Shown piece by piece: positions 8,875 through 20,354 of a DNA stretch of 64,000 bases. The position numbers were made by a program, and so were the translations under genes. The stretch covers positions 22,598,776 through 22,662,775 of the forward strand of contig CAXIPT010000001.1 in assembly GCA_964030475.1 (NCBI GenBank). The letters run 5' to 3'. Position 1 is the stretch's first letter. Each line of letters starts with the position of its first letter. This DNA comes from Tethya wilhelma (taxonomy: Eukaryota > Porifera > Demospongiae > Tethyida > Tethyidae). The notes under the pieces were generated by a model. It made no database searches, had not been told where the DNA came from, and worked only from the letters and a program-made list of their open reading frames with translations.

Positions 8875-11800
8875 GGCGGTATTCTATGTAGAATCTGTGC
8901 CTTGCTTCCTGCGAATTCTTCAAAATTGTCCAATATAAATTTTATACTCAGTCTGATACTAACAATCCTCAAGGATACTTATAACTGAATTGAAAATGTT
9001 TCTCAATACTTGTACGCAGTGTCAGGCAGATTGACATATTTATATTCTAGGGTAAACTCTTTGAGGGTTTGAACTAGCCACATACTACTACGCATAAACA
9101 GGAACTGAAAACCATGTGTCATTAACCTTTATACCAGTGAGCATGATGCAATGACCATGCACCAAAAGTACACTTTCCAACATAGAGTCAAAGAAAATTC
9201 CCTTTTAACCATAACACGCACATGCATGTGGGAATGCATGATGTAATTACAACAAAGGGCATAATGATATCAATCCCTCAACTAGGATCTTACTCAACAA
9301 AATTTAATAATAAAAACTAAATACTTACTGAGACATAGGTCCTGGAATGGCCACATAATAAAGAAGAAGGCAAACAAGATAAAAAGTAGGTAGCAAAAAA
9401 GTCCACTCCTAGTTGTGTGTATGATAACACAGGAAAAAAAAAAAATTATGCGCCATGTGATAATAATTCAGGGATAGTACTATTGTATGGTTGTATGCAC
9501 TAATTAGGAAGAAAAGCTACATGTACTCGATTGCAATGCTGAGTCTAACTTTTGAGTATGTCCCTCGATCATTAAACACTATATTGAATTTAAACTTTTG
9601 TGGATGAGCTGTTTGATACCCATACAGTATAGATAGTATTGTGGGCAATAACTTTCATAGATGGATCCAATGATATTCATATAAAGTCCTTGTCCATGAA
9701 GCTTTCCCACTATATGATGTTATGGCACACCACCTCTTGATCAATGCATGTATACTTATTTCACTAACTCCATATCACAATTCTGATGATCGAGGGTAAT
9801 GCGGCACTCTAGATCTGTATATACAATACTATAACAATGTGTTTAGTGCATGTGCATGTGTTGTGATCGATGTACTTTAGTGCATGTGTTCTTGTGTGTA
9901 TATATATGAATATATTTAGGCTTGTGCAAGGCTGTAGACAAGTAGGTACTTGGCACTTTTAACAATACAAGTTGTACAATTAATTGTTCATTAAGTGTCA
10001 GGGTTGCCTTTTATCAGATTAATTCTTTTTGCTCTTTTTTTTACTGTTTTATCTTGCCTCAAAATGTGTCAAATTGCATCTCATGCAGACACCTTAAAAT
10101 CTCAAAATTTTTGGGGGAATATGCTCCCAGACCCCCTAGCTTTGCTAGTCCCTACATAACTAAGCAATCCTGCTTACACATCCAACTGAACCACCCCCAA
10201 ATCTTAAAAACTTGCCTACGGCCAAGGGTGTTCTCATGTATTTTAGTGCAGTGTGTTCTTGTGTGTGTGTTCTTGTCTATAGTGTGGTGTGTTATTGTGT
10301 ATTTTAGTGTGTTCAAATGAACAGAGTGTACAGAGCAATTTTTTGTGTAGTATAGAGAGAAAAAATTTAATTATTAGGTTAAAATTGTGATAAAGTTATA
10401 GGTCTGGCTACGCATGTCTATAGAATAAGCTCATTCGCTCTTCTGTCAATGGATGCATGTCTTGCACGGTGAGATCTTCTTTGTATTCAAAGGCAAACCT
10501 ACTAGCTGGATTCACATGCTCAGCTAGAATTCTCCAAGATGTGGACTGTCATAAATGCAGTATTATTAAGGAGCATTTAATTTGAGTGATTTTAGTGTTG
10601 AGCAACCCACAACTGAATATTTGTGATTTTTTTTATGTGTAAAATGTAGTAATATAATCGCAATAGCATCACTGCGTGAAAACAATTTGTGCACATTTAA
10701 TTTTGCAGATTAAAACTCTTGTGAAACATGATCAATCAAATAAAATGTTTCTCATCCATGAGTGTAAGTTATAACACAAAAATGCTTGATGAGCCATTAG
10801 CATGCAGAAGATTACTGTGGAAAACTTTCCAACTATATATAATTCTTGTGGTATACTCTCTCCCACTATATTGTATATTTGTTTTCTAAAGGGGCCTCTC
10901 CATTAGCCACGTACGTTCACATGCAGGTTCCTCATCAGGGTTGCATTTAAAAAATCGAGTGAGAGTGCATGGGCAATGAAGGAAACAAAAATAAGGGCCC
11001 CCCGGGGGGCCCCCCCACCAGCTCAGAAAAAATTAATCAGTATAGCCCATGCTTATATGTACTAGCTCCCTTCATTGTTGGCAAGATCTCTTTCGAAAAT
11101 AAAATGGATCATAGAGTGCACATATCAAAAGGAAGCATTTGATAGCTAGCTATGGAAATGAATAACAAAATTTTCAGCATACAAAATCAGATAATATTAT
11201 ATCACAAAAATTTTGCCCTGTCTTTGGTCTGTAGCAAGGTGTGTTGTGTGTTGTGATGTGTTTTAGTGTGCTTTAATGTGCTCAGTGATGATTTATTTCT
11301 GATTATGAATCTGATTCAGATTCCCTTAGAAAATACATGAAAGTGTTTTAATTTATGGTGCACCTTGACTTAAGGTAAGGCTATTGTTACATATTTCACC
11401 AAAAGATACGTTGTTTTATTATTAATAGCCAAGAGCTAAATGGCACCCCACCCCTTCAGGAATCGACTCTCTTTAGAAATTATGGATAATGGAATGAATG
11501 TAAAAAGAGACACTAACAATCTATTGTACATTTTTTGAGTATATCTTACGTCTATACATTGTGCCACATGACTGTTTTCGATCAATCTCCAGGTTTACTG
11601 TACGTCTCAATGGTCTGATCGACTCATAATTATTTTGGGATCCCATGCAAATTCAGTGATCTTATCCTACATGGAAACATAAAATATTATATAAGAAAAC
11701 AAGTACTCAACTACAACAACGATTGTGACAAAGAAACTTTATACTAGTAGACTAGTGACTGTCAGACTCACCGTAAATGCACGCCGGTGCATGATGGTCA

Positions 11801-11945
11801 CAGGTTTGTACGAAGCTAAGAATGTATACACCGGCTAGCTAGTGATGCAATAATATGTTCCTAGATCTACTGTAGTGTATAGCTATTTATTATTATGTCT
11901 GTTTCCCAGACACTTACTTACCTGTCTGTTCTAAAGTTTTCGGGC
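8875..11945. other. Intergenic region between the PMP-like gene and VHL
   Basis: No supported exon in 3 kb. It holds low-complexity TG-rich patches (9890-9910, 10250-10320, 11230-11290) and a piece at ~10100-10140 ending 'cagaccccctagc', of a kind I associate with dispersed repeats. A G/C palindrome at 10995-11012 is listed separately. The promoter of the minus-strand gene should be just above 8874, but I see no motif I would defend. Confidence 0.5.
10995..11012. repeat. Perfect 18-bp G/C palindrome
   Basis: G3C6G6C3, self-complementary over 18 bases, followed by four more C, in otherwise AT-rich DNA. Confidence 0.85.
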
Positions 11946-12027
11946 GCGGACCGGTCGACCGTCCGCAGATAAACAAAAGTATTTGACGACCTTTACCCTC
12001 AAACTTGTCCACTTACGTCACACGTCA
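11946..12027 (+). promoter_or_regulatory. Candidate VHL promoter elements
   Basis: Within 120 bases of the VHL start codon there is an almost perfect palindrome (arms GCGGAC/GTCCGC around GGTCGACC, one extra C; 11946-11966), a CRE-like TTACGTCA (12013-12020) and a second ACGTCA (12022-12027). CREB/ATF-type bZIP factors bind such sites. The GC-rich block stands out from its AT-rich surroundings. No transcription start is visible. Confidence 0.4.
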
Positions 12028-12062
12028 CAAAGAAAATTTGTCCTTTGACCCTAGTGAAAATC

Positions 12063-12614
12063 ATGTCACAGTCTTCAAAGGACCAGGACTTAGAGCAGGA
12101 GGAACTCAGATCAATTCATGGCTATGTTTCCACCGGAGTGCATTTCACTAACAAAAGTGGTCACACTATTCAAGTGCTTTGGCTTGACTACAAGGGGAAA
12201 CCAGTGTTTTACAACACTCTGAAACCAAAACAAGGCTATCACCAACAAACGTATGTGACTCATCCCTGGGTGTGTGTTGAGATTGACTCAGGCAGGTTTG
12301 AGCTAATGGAGATCAATTTCAAGGAGGTCTTGTTCCCTAAAGAGAAGCCCATTAGTGGTGTCATTACTGAACCAAAGCGCTCTCTTTACGACTTGTGTGT
12401 GATAAACATACGCAGGTATCTTTTGCAAGCACAAGGTTTGAACAATTATCAGAAGCTATTGGAAGTTCAGGTTAAGAAACTGCCATTATCTAATAGAGTG
12501 ATAAAAGATCTCCTAGCCTTTGATTCGGCACCACCCTCACCTCTAGTGGTGGACTATGTAGAGACGTTCAAGAAAAAGGTGGCCGATAATAGTTTTGACT
12601 TTGATTGGATATAG
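12063..12614 (+). CDS. VHL: Von Hippel-Lindau (VHL) homologue
   Basis: Intronless, 183 aa. I start at the ATG at 12063 (MSQSSKD); an open frame reaches 12045 but begins with TTG. VHL is the substrate receptor of an elongin B/C-cullin E3 ligase that binds hydroxyproline. The beta domain is clear: ...VLWLDYKGKP..YNTL....TYVTHPWV. Its pocket residues correspond to human W88, Y98, S111, H115 and W117 as W40, Y50, T63, H67 and W69, so only Ser111 differs, conservatively. The alpha domain has a BC box, SLYDLC (107-112), with the Leu and Cys that contact elongin C. Length is close to human VHL19/30. Vertebrate VHL has three exons; this one has none. Its 3' end faces that of the glycosyltransferase-like gene 190 bp away. 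Confidence 0.9.
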   Translation: MSQSSKDQDLEQEELRSIHGYVSTGVHFTNKSGHTIQVLWLDYKGKPVFYNTLKPKQGYHQQTYVTHPWVCVEIDSGRFELMEINFKEVLFPKEKPISGVITEPKRSLYDLCVINIRRYLLQAQGLNNYQKLLEVQVKKLPLSNRVIKDLLAFDSAPPSPLVVDYVETFKKKVADNSFDFDWI

Positions 12615-12805
12615 TTTTTCCTACAATTCGTTTGTTGTGTGTTGAGTATGTACCACTGAATTTTTTAATTTCATTATTCATAGAACTATAGTGATATAAT
12701 TTTAATATAAACCATAACAATGCCTGTGAATGTCTTTTGTAAATTTTATGATCACTGAATGATTTGTTTCTACAAAAAAAAAATTCAAACTGGTGGTCTT
12801 CAATA

Positions 12806-14476
12806 TCAAGATAGATCAAATGATTTAGAAAAACTGTCTGCAACACACACAGTATATAAACATCGTGTTGAGGGATCTGGATGGTTCTTGATGTACTGGA
12901 ATGCTGCCACCTGTTGAAAGGACCCTCCACCCATCAGAATCAAACAGTCTGCTTCCGTTGCAATGTTACGTTGAAGCATTGCTATGTACCCTCTCTCCTC
13001 AATGCCTCCTGAAGCCTCCACAAATGTGTCCTCCCAAGTCTCAATGGTGTATTTTCCACTGTACACTTCATTAACAGTCTTAGCAACGGTCTCTCGTATT
13101 GACTCCAGAGAATCTTCACCAAAATTCTTAACCCCTCCTTCACTTTGCATGATACCACTGCCAAACCTGCCGATATCCAGAGTGAGGAATGTCCCACTGC
13201 TAGACAATTCACTCTTCTCACTCAGGATCTTGTAGCGTAAGTCAAGTGTCTTGGTCATACATGACTGAACACTGTCCTCAGTTCTACCAGTTGCCTTCAG
13301 TGTCAAGAAGCGTTCTATTCTCAACATCACAGCAATCACCTTGTCACTCTTGAGTATGTTCCTCTTGTAGTATTGAGTGCTGTTGACAATCAATTTACTT
13401 GGTATTAATCGTTTTGATGATGTAGGGTCTTCCCCCATCTTGCAGTGGCCTGAGATTTTAAGCCAACTAGAAGTAAATGCAAAATTCCTCCACGAATTTA
13501 TCAAGACAGTTGTGTCTGACACACTTCTATCTTGGTAGATCTGATTGTGAATATCGGTCAGTGATATTGGCTCACTTAGTCTATCACAAGTGACACATAT
13601 GGTTCTTTTCACAGAGAATCCAAACTTTTTCAAACCATCTACAAACACCTGGAATGGTTTCGACCACATGCAACTAGTTCTTAGTGGTTGTGAGCCATTA
13701 CTGTCGGTTCTCCCCTTGCCAGAGGATTTGGAACAGCTGGATGTAGGTGTCACTACGACAACTGCATCTCTTGGAGCATCGGCAATGAAGTCTTCCCACA
13801 GAGCTAGAGGTGTACTGTGGTTGTGAATGGAGTACTCGTTGTAAAAGTTCAAATCATAGTAATCGCTGAACCTTGGGGCCACGTTCACAGGATTCGGTTG
13901 GCTCAATGCATCCCACAAAATAGGTTTGTGCAAAAGATTAGACCTTGCTGAAAATGGTTCCACTATGTATAAAGGTGAAGCTGTTGATGTTGGTGTGACT
14001 AGTGCATTGGCCCAACACTGTTGAAGCATGAGATTTCGTATAGCTCTTGTCATTTGTCCACCGTACGTCTGTGTAATAATATAGCCTGCTGTTTTTGAGG
14101 ATGTGTGGTCAGCCCTTAAATCATGTCGAGAAGTTGACTTGGGAGGTTGATTAGACCTGTTGTGTCCTCGTAATGATGGTACTGGTAGTTTGATAAAGGT
14201 TGGGATAGGTGGCTCTTTGTGTGTACTTCCACGTTGAAGAGAGAATGAATGTTTATTTTGAGACTTTACTTTAGTTGTTGCCTCTTGCATTCCAGATTTC
14301 GGGAGAAACTTCTTAGCTTCATTGTTCAGTTGATGGTTGGCAGGAGTATAGACAGCCCAGAGCACTATAGAACCAACAACAACAGAGATGATAAGTACCC
14401 AGATCAAGTGCTTGTACGTTTGCATTTTCCTCTCCAGTTCAGTTTTGTCTTGTCTCACACACCATAGTAGCCTCAT
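12806..14476 (-). CDS. Type II membrane glycosyltransferase-like protein, intact copy
   Basis: Single exon, 556 aa, ATG at 14474-14476. A short basic cytoplasmic start is followed by one hydrophobic anchor (~24-43, LIWVLIISVVVGSIVLWAVY), a Ser/Lys/Pro-rich stem (~45-125) and a globular domain, the layout of Golgi glycosyltransferases. The domain begins GYIITQTYGGQMTRAIRNL..LQQCW (131-155) with IVEPF, RFSDYYDL and ALWEDFIADAPR after it, and ends with FLTLDIGRFGSG and CLILMGGGSFQ..AAFQY. I recognise this as a widespread but uncharacterised animal family; the nucleotide-sugar transferase role is inferred from topology and motif style, and no donor or acceptor can be named. Two decayed paralogues flank it (1-230, 18602-20070), so this is a small local gene cluster. 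Confidence 0.75.
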   Translation of the reverse strand: MRLLWCVRQDKTELERKMQTYKHLIWVLIISVVVGSIVLWAVYTPANHQLNNEAKKFLPKSGMQEATTKVKSQNKHSFSLQRGSTHKEPPIPTFIKLPVPSLRGHNRSNQPPKSTSRHDLRADHTSSKTAGYIITQTYGGQMTRAIRNLMLQQCWANALVTPTSTASPLYIVEPFSARSNLLHKPILWDALSQPNPVNVAPRFSDYYDLNFYNEYSIHNHSTPLALWEDFIADAPRDAVVVVTPTSSCSKSSGKGRTDSNGSQPLRTSCMWSKPFQVFVDGLKKFGFSVKRTICVTCDRLSEPISLTDIHNQIYQDRSVSDTTVLINSWRNFAFTSSWLKISGHCKMGEDPTSSKRLIPSKLIVNSTQYYKRNILKSDKVIAVMLRIERFLTLKATGRTEDSVQSCMTKTLDLRYKILSEKSELSSSGTFLTLDIGRFGSGIMQSEGGVKNFGEDSLESIRETVAKTVNEVYSGKYTIETWEDTFVEASGGIEERGYIAMLQRNIATEADCLILMGGGSFQQVAAFQYIKNHPDPSTRCLYTVCVADSFSKSFDLS

Positions 14477-15455
14477 TCGTCCCCACCAGATTCAACACCA
14501 CCTTGCAACAGCTGTTATACCATAGAACAGTACCACACCAATAGTTTTGTGATGTGGATAATGGGTTATTGTTGCAAGGGCACAGTGGGTGGAGCTTAAC
14601 AGCTGATTAATTCTAGGAACTTCCTGTACATATTTTAAGTTTATAAAGGACTGTAAACAACCTGCTGGAACCCTGAGCCAGTGAGGCTTTACTTAGTATA
14701 TCCACTCTACTTCAAGTTCAAGAAGAAAAGTATTGCCCGTGTAAGTTGTATCCTCAGTCTGTTGTGAAAATTTACTATCTAGAGCAGCCTCTGTTTGTTC
14801 GGAGGGTCCCTCTATCTCCTAGCCGTACTAAAACATAGTTCATGGTTCCTACCTGACCCTAAAGGCCTACTAGAAATATTTTATGTGACTTACAATCATG
14901 CAAACTTCAGACTCAGAGTAAAAATAAAATCTCAGAAGAGTTGTAAGTATGATAAATATAATGGACAGTACCACCGGTGTAGGGAGAACATTTAATGGCT
15001 AAAGATCTTCACGCTACAAGCAAGGTAGCTGTCAAAGAGACTGAGTTATCTCAGAAGCTACCAAGAGAGTCAGAGAGTTTGTAGAATGTAGTTCTATCGT
15101 GAATCATTGTGAAGACTTTTATCAATGTGACAATTCGGAAGTGGTAGGGGCAATTATTAAGGAATGTATTGTGGTCGATCAGTCAGATGAAGAACAACGG
15201 TGTTTTGTCTGCTCTATTGCTCTTTATTTCTCACTTATTATATGATAATCGGTACTTTAATGCTACTGCTAAAGTGTTGGTTAAACTTGCGGTGATGTTA
15301 GGGTTGAATTTCAAGTTAAAAATGTTACCGTATAGGAGTGTTTTGTATGTAATTGTAATAGTGCATGCCAATAAGAGGCACAGTAGATTGTAATTCTACA
15401 AAATTAATGTTCTTATGTAAATGAATACAACTGTGTTCACTATAACACTCTTACT
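14477..15455. other. Intergenic region, no feature recognised
   Basis: Lies between the start of the glycosyltransferase-like gene (-) and the CIB gene (+). Open frames are short and do not resemble proteins I know. It should hold the promoters of both genes, but no motif stands out. Confidence 0.4.
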
Positions 15456-15610
15456 GCAGAGGAGGTACGACACGAGTGCGCCTTTGCTGAGCTGGCAAGT
15501 GGACGCATGTGATCAACTCTCATTGTGAAGTATTGCTGTCACATGATTGGAATGTAATTACCATACTTGCCAGCTCAGCAAAAGGTGCACTCGTGTCGTA
15601 CCTCCTCTGC
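15456..15610. mobile_element. 155-bp MITE with ~44-bp terminal inverted repeats
   Basis: Starts GCAGAGGAGGTACGACACGA and ends with its near-exact complement. The arms (15456-15499, 15566-15610) pair over ~44 bases, leaving a ~66-base centre. Flanks tcttact and tctaact could be an imperfect target duplication. CAGAGG ends suggest a hAT-type non-autonomous element. A related, decayed copy is at 41026-41150. Confidence 0.85.
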
Positions 15611-15800
15611 TCTAACTCTATGTGTCAAAGTGATCTTGTTGTTTAATCTTGTGTATTGTACATTGTGGGGAAAGAGGTGTATTGTTTTACACTGACTTCC
15701 TGTTTGGTAGGAGGAAACACTCCTTATGCAGAGGACCTGTTTACGCTATGTCATTAATCAGTGGTATTTCCCATGTAGGTGCTTTACATGCTTCTTTACA

Positions 15801-18015
15801 ATGGGGCAGCGGCAAGCAAAATTTGATGAGGATACAATGAGCGATTTTGAGGTATTCTTTTTTGTTGTTGATGCGTTTAATATGCTTTGGAATAGTATCC
15901 GATCTGCTGCTTTGTTATTCTCTTTCTTGTTCTTTCCTTTTCTACAGGCTACCACACCTCTGAACAGGGCAGAGATATACCAGTAAGAAATTGAAAAAAT
16001 TAGTAACAATAACAGCCAGTAGATAGGGATAAAACTAATCTGTGAACATTATGACATCGAATTACAAGCTGTTGTATTCATCGCTGTCTTTATTACACGC
16101 AGTGCCTTCAAGAGGTTTCATCAGATCCACCAGGACTATGAACCTACAGACACTGAAGAGGGCCAACTCCATCCGGTCCTGGGGGCTGATGGCCACATTG
16201 ACCCTGAGGTGTGCCTGCCAATACAGTTTATCTGTGAACGACTCCCTGAACTCAAAGTATGTATATTACTATAGAGTAACTGTGACTGTCAGTAGCTGCC
16301 AACTCATAAAGAGAAGAGAGTCTATTTTGCACAGATTAAATGCAAGTGTTAATTCAAACACTTCAAAAGCCATATCTGACTTTTGAAGTAGTTCATTGCT
16401 ATAAATTAGCACCTACACTCTTGATAAACTAGCTGGTAACAAGGTCTTACAAAGCAATCTTAAGCCCCATTAATTGTATCAAACTCCATGATAATTAGTA
16501 AACCATAATTTTTTTCAATAGAGTTTGTTAGAATTTTCCATTGAAATTGTTAAGTGTTCTATACACTGCATTGCAGTGCAATAGTAGTTCATCAAAAAAT
16601 ACGGACTTCCATAGGCAAATCCGTTTCATGAGAGAATCTGTGAGATGTTTGCAGTGTCTGACACAGGAATGATGTCATTTGTTGAGTTCTTGGACATGGT
16701 GGCTGCATTCAGTCCTAAGGTAGGCTGGCTCTCTATGCTAGCTAGATCATGTGACTCTTGTGGATCGGTGACTCCCAATGACTGATTGTTTTGCTTACAT
16801 TCATTTAGAACACAGTTTACCAAAAGGCTTTTCATGCATTTCAGATATTTGGTAAGTGGTGTGTGAGATACTTCTAGCATTATGTGTGTTGTAGCATCTG
16901 TACAAAAGTTTTCCATTACATCTGTAGACATCAATAATGATGGTTTGATATGTCGTAAGGATCTGAGTGATGCTCTTGACAAAATCACTGACAGGCCAAT
17001 GGACAAGACCCAGAAAGACCGCATTATCAACTCTGTGAGTCAAATGTTTACTTGTATTCTCATGATCCCTAGTTGTGTACGTATACATTTCTATCTCTCT
17101 AGCCTATAGCCTTATGCCTGTTTCCTGGCCATACATACACTCCTTATCGTATTACACATAACACATTAGAAAGTATGATGAGGCAAGCCTGAAGGTGATA
17201 GTATGTTACAATTGTTACATAACCTTGTAGATATTCCATGAGTGCAACAAGGAGGAGACATGTGATGGACTGAGTACTGAGGACTTCCATTATGCCATTA
17301 ACAGATCACCTGACTTTGCCAGGTAGGTAACATGTACTAATGTTATTTACAAGATGTCTATTCAGCATTTCCTCCCAACAGGGGTAGGGAGCACTCCCCC
17401 TCCTTTCAACTACCTCCCCCCATACATGTACATTTAACAACTCCCTCCAGTTCCCCTCCTCTTTACTTTTGTCCTCAGTGCATGAGGGAAACACTGTTAT
17501 ACCACATACTTTACAATAGCTAATAATGACATTGTATTGTACCTCAAAACTGCTTGTTAACCCTCGGCATGTGAAGAGGGTTACAGTAGTCATTTGTCTG
17601 TCTGTTACCATGGACTTATATTCTTGAGAATGAAAGCTCCAGTGATGACACCGGCTAACCTTCATAAACACGTGATCGATTCTCCAAAAAGTATATTTTT
17701 GGTAGCGCAAAACACTAAATTTGCTGAGATCTGAAGCTTTTGTGCTTTCTGGGCACTTAGCAATTAGGCTTCAAGGCCACACCTACTAATCACGCCCAAT
17801 AGATAGACCACATGTACATGTAGTGTGCATTATTAAGAGTTAATTAATTACATTTGAAAGTTTGACTGACTCAAACTGCTTTATAGGCTACGCTTGGCCA
17901 GAACAAAGAACTAGGAGTAGATTGACTTGCTTGTAAAGTAATGAGCTTAAAGTTTATAATAACTGCTTTCATTTTTAGCTACCATTGGAGCTGCAGAATG
18001 GTGGGAAATATATGA
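15801..18015 (+). CDS. CIB: CIB-family calcium- and integrin-binding EF-hand protein
   Basis: Spliced by eye with consistent phases: 15801-15851, 15948-15982, 16103-16256, 16615-16719, 16809-16851, 16928-17034, 17231-17322, 17979-18015; 207 aa. CIB proteins are small Ca2+ sensors that bind integrin tails and, for CIB2/3, TMC channels. Diagnostic points: start MGQRQ with Gly2 for possible myristoylation (residue 6 is Ala, less typical), NPFHERICEMF after the N-terminal lobe, EF-hand DINNDGLICRKD with the Asp at position 12 typical of CIB EF3, and closing SPDFA. The last EF loop (ECNKEETCDGLSTEDF) has an altered Gly position and may not bind Ca2+. The N-terminal lobe has extra residues (207 versus ~187-191). 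The last exon is the least certain; AATAAA follows at 18195. Confidence 0.82.
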
Positions 18016-18267
18016 CTATGTATTATCAATGGTTAGTGAGATGTTCTAGCCCACTGCCACTGTCTCACCGGCCATCAGTAGGTCTGACAGACATACCATA
18101 GTTTCAACTTTGGACCGTGAAGTGTAGCTAGTTCGGCCTGGTGCTCTGTATAATACATGAAGCCAGCTGTGATGAGTTTCAATGCTTTTATGACAATAAA
18201 GTTGAAAAACAATGCTTAGTAATGATCTGTGATATGTACTAGTAGTTGTCAGAGTGAGTCGAAGGTT
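17561..18267. repeat. Diverged copy of the CCTCGGCA-ended repeat family
   Basis: Begins ccctcggcatg..gagggttac.gtagtcatttgtctgtctgt and ends near cgaaggttgtacatgcaccat. Both ends match the repeats at 54021-54760 and 57847-58553, and the spacing is similar (~710 versus ~740 bp); the middle is poorly conserved. It covers the last intron and the proposed last exon of the CIB gene. Confidence 0.5.
18195..18200 (+). terminator. Candidate poly(A) signal of CIB gene
   Basis: AATAAA, 180 bases past the proposed stop codon. Confidence 0.4.
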
Positions 18268-18601
18268 GTACATGCACCATCGGTGCTTTCATTCTCTATG
18301 CCTTCACATCTTGGCAGTGTATGTCAGTGTTCTTACCTCAACATACATGCACAGTACTTTCAGCTTCAGGCTCTGAGATGAGAGTGCATTTAATAAAGGC
18401 TGTCAGGATATTAAGAATGACAATAAATGTTTTTAATCATTAACAATTCACTATTTATGATACTTATTAACTTTTTAGCAAACCATTAATTCCAATACTA
18501 AAAGGATAATGTACAAAAATATTTTTTGTGTAATTATATTAGTTGCATACTTAATCATATGATAATAATTGTCCCTATCAAAATACTGATCATAATGCTA
18601 A

Positions 18602-20070
18602 TCAAATAGCTGTGCAAAACCATCCACAGTGCATACATGCAGTGTATAAACATCGTGTTGATGGATCTGGGTGGTTCTTGAGGTACTGGAATGCTGCCAC
18701 CTGTTGAAAGGACCCTCCACTCTTCAGAATCAAACAGTCTGCTTCAGTTGCAATGTTACATTGAAGCATTGCTATGTACCCGCTCTCCTCATTGGCTCCT
18801 GAAGTCTCCACAAATGTGTCCTCCCAAGTCTCAATGGTATACTGTCAGACACTGTTTGCCTGATTGAGTTCAACGGTTCTTCCTTAAAATGTTTGACCAC
18901 TTCTTCACTTTGCATGATACCACTGCCAAACCTCCCAATATCTAGAGTCAAGAAAGCACCACTATCTGATAGTTCACTCTTAGTGCTGCATAGTTTGTTG
19001 TGTATAGCCAAGGTCTTCTCGATGCATGACTTTATTTTGATCTTCCACTGACTTTTAAGTCAAAAAACGTACAATTCTACACATCACGGCGACTATTTTT
19101 TCACTGTTGAGAATATGTTTTTATAGTACTCTGTGTTTTCTACAACTGACTTGCTAGGAAGGAGTCTCTTTGATAAACCAGGATCCTCAGCTAGCTTACA
19201 GTAACTTGGCATTTTGAAGTCAAGATCACCATAATTATTTCTCCATGAATTCATTTTCATAAATACTGTTGTTTCTGATTAATAATTCTTTCACGACCTT
19301 GATATATTTGGTCGTGAAACTCTTCTAGTGTCAAAGGCTGACGTAGTACATTGCATGATATAAAAACTGTTCTTTCAACTCTAAACCCTCACTCCATTAA
19401 TCCACTGATGAAGGAATGGAATTAAGGCCTTTGATGGAGAGCAAGTTGAACTTAGCACTCATTGGGTCGTGTTTGTGCATGCCTTTGGTGGGGCAATCAC
19501 TGTGATAGCACTCTGTACGTGGTGCATGTCTTATTAATTCATCCCACATTGCTAGTGATATACTATGATTTTCACAAGAATACTCATTGTAGAAGTCAAG
19601 AATGGACTCAAGATTGTAATAATCACTGAATTTAATTTGGTGCCTTATTAGCACGAATCCAAAATGCTGGCGAGTAATAGAGGCTTGATTCCTTTGAAAA
19701 TGGCCAACGATGCATATGTTAACTGATGATAATGATGAATTGGTAAATGTTCCTCCCCAACATTGCTGTAACATCATGTTACAGTACGAATGGCTCTGGT
19801 CATCTGTCTGTGGTATGTTTGTCTTATGATGAATCCTGTTGAACTTAAAGTCAAACTATTTGATGACATTTTCCTCTGCTCTGGTTTGAATTGACTCCAT
19901 GAATAATTATTGTAACTGATGAGTCTTTTGCTCTCTACCCTTAAACAATAGCTCTTGTGATTATTCATGGAGGATACATCTAGCTTGTTTATCACATGAA
20001 CATCCACCACCTTGTCTGACATGACAGTATCTGTTTCCCACGTACTATGGGGAGCAAACATGAACCACAC
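18602..20070 (-). pseudogene. Glycosyltransferase-like pseudogene (copy 3)
   Basis: Read on the minus strand, it follows the intact gene at 12806-14476 from GFIIRQTYHRQMTRAIR (near 19800) through MLQQCW, FSDYYNL..FYNEYS and LAMWDELI..APR to FLTLDIGRFGSG and AADSFQQVA-type sequence, ending ..NHPDPSTRCLY near 18640. It is broken into at least four frames: one shift between MTRAIR and MLQQCW (~19780), stops and shifts at 19020-19400, and a deletion with frameshift near 18840 where ~20 residues before the C-terminal motif are missing. The stem is much altered. No membrane anchor is recognisable at its start. Clearly a dead paralogue; it might still be transcribed. Confidence 0.85.
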
Positions 20071-20354
20071 TGGGAATTAAACTGTATGTGATGACAACCA
20101 ATGAAATGAACTGTTTGTCAATCTAGGGCATATTGCATGATCTCTTCTCATTCCACTTCGATCTTCACACTTTCAATCAATCAATATTCATCGTAAAGCC
20201 CAAGTGGACACGTGTACACAAAGGAATATACAAACAACAACAACAACAAAAAAAAAGGACATATATAGGCACCCAGTACTCAAAGACATACATGTACATT
20301 ACAACAACTGAGAGGACAACCTCACTGCCGGGTGAGATAAAAAGACCAGTCACT

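Noticed and set aside
12045..12062. Upstream start of VHL at 12045
   Set aside because: The codon is TTG; the first ATG in frame is 12063.
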